A stretch of DNA of 64,000 bases from Thermus antranikianii DSM 12462 (GTDB taxonomy: Bacteria; Deinococcota; Deinococci; Deinococcales; Thermaceae), in assembly GCF_000423905.1 (NCBI RefSeq), contig NZ_AUIW01000003.1, forward strand, positions 124,001-188,000, in the 5' to 3' direction. The notes below the pieces were generated by a model. It was given only the letters and a program-made list of their open reading frames with translations. It did no database searches and was not told where the DNA came from. Each line of letters begins with the position of its first letter. Within the stretch, counting starts at the first letter, position 1. A program made the position numbers and the translations under genes. Shown here one piece after another: positions 60,560-64,000 of the stretch.

Positions 60560-61154
60560 CCCCATCCGCCACGTACTGCACCGCCAAGGCGGCCAGGAGG
60601 ATCCCCAAAACCCGGGTAACCACGTTCACCCCCGTGCGTCCCAGGGCCCGGCGCACCTGGGCCGCAAGCCGGAGGAACACATAGGCCAGAGCCAGGACCA
60701 AAAAGACCGTGGAAAGGACCACCGCAAAGCCCAAGGGTTCCCTCCGGGCCTCTGCGGCCAGGATAAGGACGCTGGCCAAGGCCCCAGGGCCGGCAATCAA
60801 GGGAATGGCCAGGGGAAAGACGGAGATATCCGCCCGGAGGCGGGCCTCATCCTTTTCCTCCTCTGTTTCCCGCTCGTGGTGGGCGAAAACCATCTCGGTG
60901 GCGATGCGGAAGAGGAGGATGCCCCCGGCGATGCGCAGGGCCTCGAGGCTGATCCCCAGGTAGCCCAAAAGCCCCCGCCCGAAGAAAAAAAAGGAGACCA
61001 AGAGCCCCCCCGCCACCAGCACCGCCCTCCCGGCGATCTGGGCCTGTTTCCTTTGAGGGCGGTCCCCGGCCAGGGCCAGAAAGACCGGCACCAGCCCCAC
61101 CGGGTCCATGACCACGAAGAGGGTGAGGAAGGATTTGAGGAAAAGCTCCAGCAC
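60543..61154 (-). CDS. MarC-family membrane protein
   Basis: The 203-residue product has six membrane segments and MarC family marks: FVVMDPVGLVPVFLALAGDRPQRKQ, then RIAGGILLFRIATEMVF and FPLAIPLIAGPGALASVLIL. The role of the family is unknown; it is not clearly tied to multidrug resistance. Start GTG 61154 lies six bases after argR in the minus-strand operon gmk-rpoZ-coaBC-argR-marC. Confidence 0.92.
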   Translation of the reverse strand: MLELFLKSFLTLFVVMDPVGLVPVFLALAGDRPQRKQAQIAGRAVLVAGGLLVSFFFFGRGLLGYLGISLEALRIAGGILLFRIATEMVFAHHERETEEEKDEARLRADISVFPLAIPLIAGPGALASVLILAAEARREPLGFAVVLSTVFLVLALAYVFLRLAAQVRRALGRTGVNVVTRVLGILLAALAVQYVADGVKALF

Positions 61155-61160
61155 GAAGGC

Positions 61161-61637
61161 CTAAAGGCGCATCTTCCCCGCCACGAGGAGTCCCCCGAAC
61201 TCCTCCTCCAAGGCTCTCGCCCCTTCCTCGGTCCGGGCCACCACCAGGATGGTATCCTCCCCCGCCAGGGTGCCCACGATCTCGTCCCGCTTGAGGCGGT
61301 CCATCAAAAGGGCAATGCCGGAGGCGTGGCCCTCCGCCGTCTTCACCACCAGGATATTCCCCCCTCGGTCCACATCCTTGACAAAGAGGCCAAACTGCCG
61401 CTTCAGTTCCTCGTAAACGTCCTCGGGAAACTCCATGGAGGGCAGGGCGTACTTGTGCCGCCCCTTGCCCAGGGAAACCCGGGCCAGCCTCAGCTCAGCG
61501 ATGTCCCGGCTCACCGTGGCCTGGGTCACCTCAAAACCCAGCTGCCTCAGGCGCTCCACCAGCTCCTTCTGCGTGCCGATCTCCTCCCGGCTCACGATCT
61601 CCTGAATGGCGCGGTGCCGCTCCGCCTTGCTTCGCAT
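61161..61637 (-). CDS. argR: Arginine repressor
   Basis: The hexameric repressor binds ARG boxes with arginine as corepressor. ATG 61637 ([20 protein letters not shown], 158 residues) gives the winged HTH ([28 protein letters not shown]) and the C-terminal oligomer and arginine-binding domain with [19 protein letters not shown]. The frame is open further upstream in the coaBC end, but the start is fixed by alignment. No arginine genes lie in this window. Confidence 0.94.
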   Translation of the reverse strand: MRSKAERHRAIQEIVSREEIGTQKELVERLRQLGFEVTQATVSRDIAELRLARVSLGKGRHKYALPSMEFPEDVYEELKRQFGLFVKDVDRGGNILVVKTAEGHASGIALLMDRLKRDEIVGTLAGEDTILVVARTEEGARALEEEFGGLLVAGKMRL

Positions 61638-61647
61638 AGACACCCCT

Positions 61648-62838
61648 CTAACCCTTCCAGAACTCTTTAACCAAGTCCAGTATACGGTCGGCCACCTGCC
61701 GCTTGGGCATGCGGGGGAGTTCCAGCACCCGGCCATCCCGCAGGAGGAGGACCACCTCGTTCTCGAAGCTACCGAAGCCCACCCCTTCCCGGTTCACCCA
61801 GTTGAGGACGATGAGGTCCAGATTCTTGCGAAGAAGCTTCTCCTTGGCCCGCGCCAAACCCTCCCCGGTCTCCATGGCGAAGCCCACCAGGACCCTTGAT
61901 CCCTTGTTCTCCCCCAGCTCCTTGAGGATGTCGGGGTTGGGAAGAAGGCGGAGGACCTTTTCCGCCGCCACCTTGGGCTCCTTCTCCCGGCTCACCTCCG
62001 CCGGGCGGTAGTCGGCCACCGCCGCCGCCATCACCACTGCCTGGGCCCAGGAATAGCGCCCCAGAATGGCCTCGCGCATCTCCAAGGCGCTTTCCACCCG
62101 CACCACCTCCACCCCCCAAGGGGCGGGCAGGGCCGTGGGCCCGGAAACCAGAACCACCTCCGCCCCCCGGTCCCGGGCAGCCTCGGCCACGGCATAGCCC
62201 ATGCGGCCCGAGGAAGGGTTGGAAAGGTAGCGCACTGGGTCCAGGTACTCCCGGGTGGGGCCGGCAGACACCAGAAGCTTAAGGCCCTTAAGGTCCTTGG
62301 GGGTGAGGAAGGCCTGAAGCCTCTCCAAAAGCTCCTCGGGCTCCAGCATCCGTCCCCATCCTTCCCCCTCCCCCGCCGCCGCCAAGGGTCCGTGGGCGGG
62401 GCCGAAAAGGGCATGGCCCATGGCCTCGAGGGTCCGGGCATGCTCCTGGGTCCTGGGGGAAAGCCACATGGCCTCGTTCATGGCGGGGGCCCAGGCCACC
62501 CGCTTAGCCCCTGCGAGAAGCGTGGCGGAAAGGAGGTCGTCGGCTAGGCCCAGGGCCGCCTTGGCCATGGCGTCGGCGGTGGCGGGAGCCACCAGGACCA
62601 CATCGGCCCAGCGGGCGAGCTCTATATGTAAGGCCCGGCCATCGGGCCTGAACCAGGCCTCCTCCGTGGCCACCTCCCCTCCAGCGGCCACCGCCAGGGA
62701 AAGGGGGGTGATGAACTCCAGGGCCCTGGGAGTGGCCAGGACCCGCACCTCGTGGCCTTGGGCCCTGAGAAGGCGGAGGAGGTGAGGGGCCTTGATGGCC
62801 GCCACCCCCCCCGTCACCGCCACCAGGACCCGGGCCAC
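61648..62838 (-). CDS. coaBC: Bifunctional phosphopantothenoylcysteine decarboxylase/synthetase
   Basis: The protein catalyses two steps of coenzyme A synthesis. The CoaC domain (residues 1-180) has the start [21 protein letters not shown], the active-site His in [21 protein letters not shown] and the signature APAMNEAMW. The CoaB domain begins [34 protein letters not shown] and includes AAAVADYRP. Start GTG 62838 directly follows the rpoZ stop (TAG-GTG). Confidence 0.96.
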   Translation of the reverse strand: MARVLVAVTGGVAAIKAPHLLRLLRAQGHEVRVLATPRALEFITPLSLAVAAGGEVATEEAWFRPDGRALHIELARWADVVLVAPATADAMAKAALGLADDLLSATLLAGAKRVAWAPAMNEAMWLSPRTQEHARTLEAMGHALFGPAHGPLAAAGEGEGWGRMLEPEELLERLQAFLTPKDLKGLKLLVSAGPTREYLDPVRYLSNPSSGRMGYAVAEAARDRGAEVVLVSGPTALPAPWGVEVVRVESALEMREAILGRYSWAQAVVMAAAVADYRPAEVSREKEPKVAAEKVLRLLPNPDILKELGENKGSRVLVGFAMETGEGLARAKEKLLRKNLDLIVLNWVNREGVGFGSFENEVVLLLRDGRVLELPRMPKRQVADRILDLVKEFWKG

Positions 62839-63138
62839 CTACTCCTCCTCTTCCACCGGGTAAAGCCGTTCCATCTCCCTCTGCAGGCGGTCCTCAGGCA
62901 CCAGGTTCTCCCCGAAGACCAGCCTTCCCATGAGCATCTCCTTCATGGCCCAGGTGACGGGGTTGGGGTCGTCCAGGATCCCCTCGAGGGTCCGCATTTT
63001 GGGCCTCTCCTCCGGTTCTAGAACCGTGTTCTTAAAGCGGTGGCGGAGAAGCTGCTCCGCCCGCTTGGCCACCACCACGGTGAGCCGGTACTTGGAATCC
63101 ACCATGCCAAAGAGCTTGTCAATCCCGGGTTCCGCCAT
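62839..63138 (-). CDS. rpoZ: RNA polymerase omega subunit
   Basis: The 99-residue subunit starts [31 protein letters not shown], with [19 protein letters not shown]. The length and sequence are those of Thermus omega, which folds around the beta-prime C terminus. It overlaps gmk by 20 bases, the common gmk-rpoZ-coaBC order. Confidence 0.96.
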   Translation of the reverse strand: MAEPGIDKLFGMVDSKYRLTVVVAKRAEQLLRHRFKNTVLEPEERPKMRTLEGILDDPNPVTWAMKEMLMGRLVFGENLVPEDRLQREMERLYPVEEEE

Positions 63139-63790
63139 AACTCCTCCGCAGAATCTCGTCCAGCTCGGCTTCCAGGTCCTTATCCCGTTTCAAAGCCCTC
63201 TCCAAAGCGGGACCCATCCTAGAAGTGCGCCGCCTCTCAGCGGTAAGGATGGCCAGGAAATCGGCCACCGCTTCCTCTAGCACATCGTTCACGATCACGT
63301 AGTCAAAGAGGTGGGCGTTTCGTATCTCCCACTCCGCCTGTTTCAGGCGCTTTTCTATCCTCTCTGGGGTGTCCTTGCCCCGGTAGACCAAACGCCGCTT
63401 CAACTCGGAAAGGGATGGGGGCAGGAGGAAGATGAGAACCGCCTCCGGTACCTTCCTGCGCACCTGCAGGGCTCCCTGGACCTCGATCTCCAGGAGGACA
63501 TCCTCCCCCCGGGCCAAGGCCCGCTCCACCGGAGCCTTGGGGGTACCATAAAGGTGCCCCACGTACTCGGCGTGCTCCAAGAACCCATCCTCCCGCAGCA
63601 GGGCCTCAAAGGTGGCCCTATCCACAAAGTAATAGTCCACCCCATCCCGTTCCCCAGGACGCGGGGGACGGGTGGTCATGGAGATGGAATAGAAGAGGCG
63701 GGTACGCTCCAGCACCTTGGCCCGCACCGTGCCCTTCCCCACCCCGCTGGCCCCGGTCATGACGAAAAGGCGGCCCCCCATACCCCTCAC
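63119..63790 (-). CDS. gmk: Guanylate kinase
   Basis: GMP is phosphorylated to GDP. The P-loop is [11 protein letters not shown], followed by [22 protein letters not shown] and the GMP-binding [15 protein letters not shown]. Start GTG 63790 (223 residues) is six bases after TATCCT, with TTGTCT 17 bases further upstream, so the message is leaderless; ATG 63781 is a later alternative. It is the first gene of the operon. Confidence 0.96.
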   Translation of the reverse strand: MRGMGGRLFVMTGASGVGKGTVRAKVLERTRLFYSISMTTRPPRPGERDGVDYYFVDRATFEALLREDGFLEHAEYVGHLYGTPKAPVERALARGEDVLLEIEVQGALQVRRKVPEAVLIFLLPPSLSELKRRLVYRGKDTPERIEKRLKQAEWEIRNAHLFDYVIVNDVLEEAVADFLAILTAERRRTSRMGPALERALKRDKDLEAELDEILRRSYGGTRD

Positions 63791-63796
63791 CCCGGG

Positions 63797-63825
63797 AGGA
63801 TACCAAAGCCATCCCGAAGAGACAA
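63797..63825 (-). promoter_or_regulatory. Promoter of gmk operon (leaderless)
   Basis: TTGTCT (63825-63820) and TATCCT (63802-63797) have a 17-base spacer; the -10 box ends six bases before GTG 63790. Start and spacing support gmk beginning at GTG rather than the later ATG. Confidence 0.65.
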
Positions 63826-63860
63826 GGATTTTTGTGGCCTATCACACACTGCCCGCGTGG

Positions 63861-63866
63861 TACACT
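63861..63866 (+). promoter_or_regulatory. -10 box for the GH13 gene
   Basis: TACACT ends eight bases before GTG 63875. No -35 hexamer is clear. Confidence 0.45.
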
Positions 63867-63874
63867 TGGGCCCG

Positions 63875-64000
63875 GTGGCCTGGTACGAGGGGGCCTTCTT
63901 CTACCAGATCTTTCCCGACCGCTATTTCCGGGCTGGCCCTGCCGGAAAGCCTGCCCCAGCAGGTCCCTTGGAACCCTGGGAAGCCCCGCCCTCCCTTAGG
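63875..64000 (+). CDS. GH13 alpha-amylase-family glycosidase, 5' part only
   Basis: GTG 63875 opens 42 codons that run off the right edge. The start WYEGAFFYQIFPDRYFRAGP is the first strand of the GH13 barrel (the YQIFPDRF signature of neopullulanase, cyclomaltodextrinase and similar enzymes). Substrate type cannot be set from this part. It is divergent from gmk, with starts 84 bases apart. Confidence 0.8.
   Translation, partial: MAWYEGAFFYQIFPDRYFRAGPAGKPAPAGPLEPWEAPPSLR

Noticed and set aside
61638-61736. Longer argR starting at 61736
   Set aside because: The extension is shadowed by the 3' end of coaBC and does not match ArgR.

Overview
The window is a high-GC chromosomal segment of a Thermus species. 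The assignment rests on the 99-residue RNA polymerase omega subunit, the EF-G-2 paralogue, a class II ribonucleotide reductase carrying two inteins, dense gene packing with ATGA/TGATG overlaps, frequent GTG/TTG starts, and many genes whose -10 box lies only 6-8 bases before the start codon (leaderless transcripts). Nothing looks like a prophage, CRISPR array, rRNA or tRNA gene. The only accessory DNA I can support is one IS607-type insertion sequence near 37-39 kb, plus the two inteins. No stretch of more than about 300 bases lacks a gene.

Layout. 1-5.5 kb (minus): a five-gene signalling operon encoding a PP2C phosphatase, a membrane Ser/Thr kinase with a C-terminal beta-propeller, a response regulator, a histidine kinase and a secreted alanine-rich protein, preceded at the left edge by a partial secreted protein. 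5.5-12 kb: a large unknown protein, an MFS transporter, hemB (minus), then ebfC-recR-three Roadblock/LC7 genes-DUF3467. 12-17.7 kb: S9 peptidase, Nif3-like protein, tmk, two DUF192 proteins, a cysteine-less FmdB relative, 5-formyl-THF cyclo-ligase, a HAD hydrolase. 17.6-23 kb: SLH protein, two paralogous phosphoribosyltransferases, bifunctional nuclease, phosphoesterase, HIT protein, MtaB-like tRNA methylthiotransferase. 23-28.7 kb: adenosylcobalamin-dependent ribonucleotide reductase with two LAGLIDADG inteins. 28.7-37 kb: Uma2 protein, trpF, inositol monophosphatase, flavin reductase, JAMM protease, EF-G-2, MoxR ATPase, PEP synthase.

37-39.3 kb: an IS607 element (serine recombinase tnpA and frameshifted tnpB) lies inside a broken hemolysin III/TrhA gene. 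Its tnpA carries palindromic repeats inserted in frame (one 57-bp unit and two tandem 39-bp units). 39.3-43.3 kb: a second two-component system and a convergent operon of SHOCT-like, DUF4097-like and DUF2089 proteins with a strong promoter. 43.3-47 kb: haem synthesis (hemD, hemA, a CcsA/HemX-like membrane protein) with AhpD-like and HAD genes. 47-56 kb: YceI protein, secreted intradiol dioxygenase, purB, Uma2, and the purine operon purC-purS-purQ-HAD-purL-purF. 56-64 kb: glyA, recN, a GAF-GGDEF cyclase, then on the minus strand gmk-rpoZ-coaBC-argR-marC, ending with the start of a GH13 amylase-family gene.

The genes supply mostly core functions: nucleotide synthesis (purines, dTMP, deoxynucleotides, GMP kinase), one-carbon supply (glyA, cyclo-ligase), haem synthesis, recombination repair (recR, recN) and signalling. 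The most unusual signals are the in-frame palindromic insertions in the transposase gene, the marked over-representation of the palindrome CCTCGAGG, the overlapping divergent -10 boxes, the three-member Roadblock cluster without an adjacent GTPase, and the SHOCT/DUF2089 operon with its palindromic start region.
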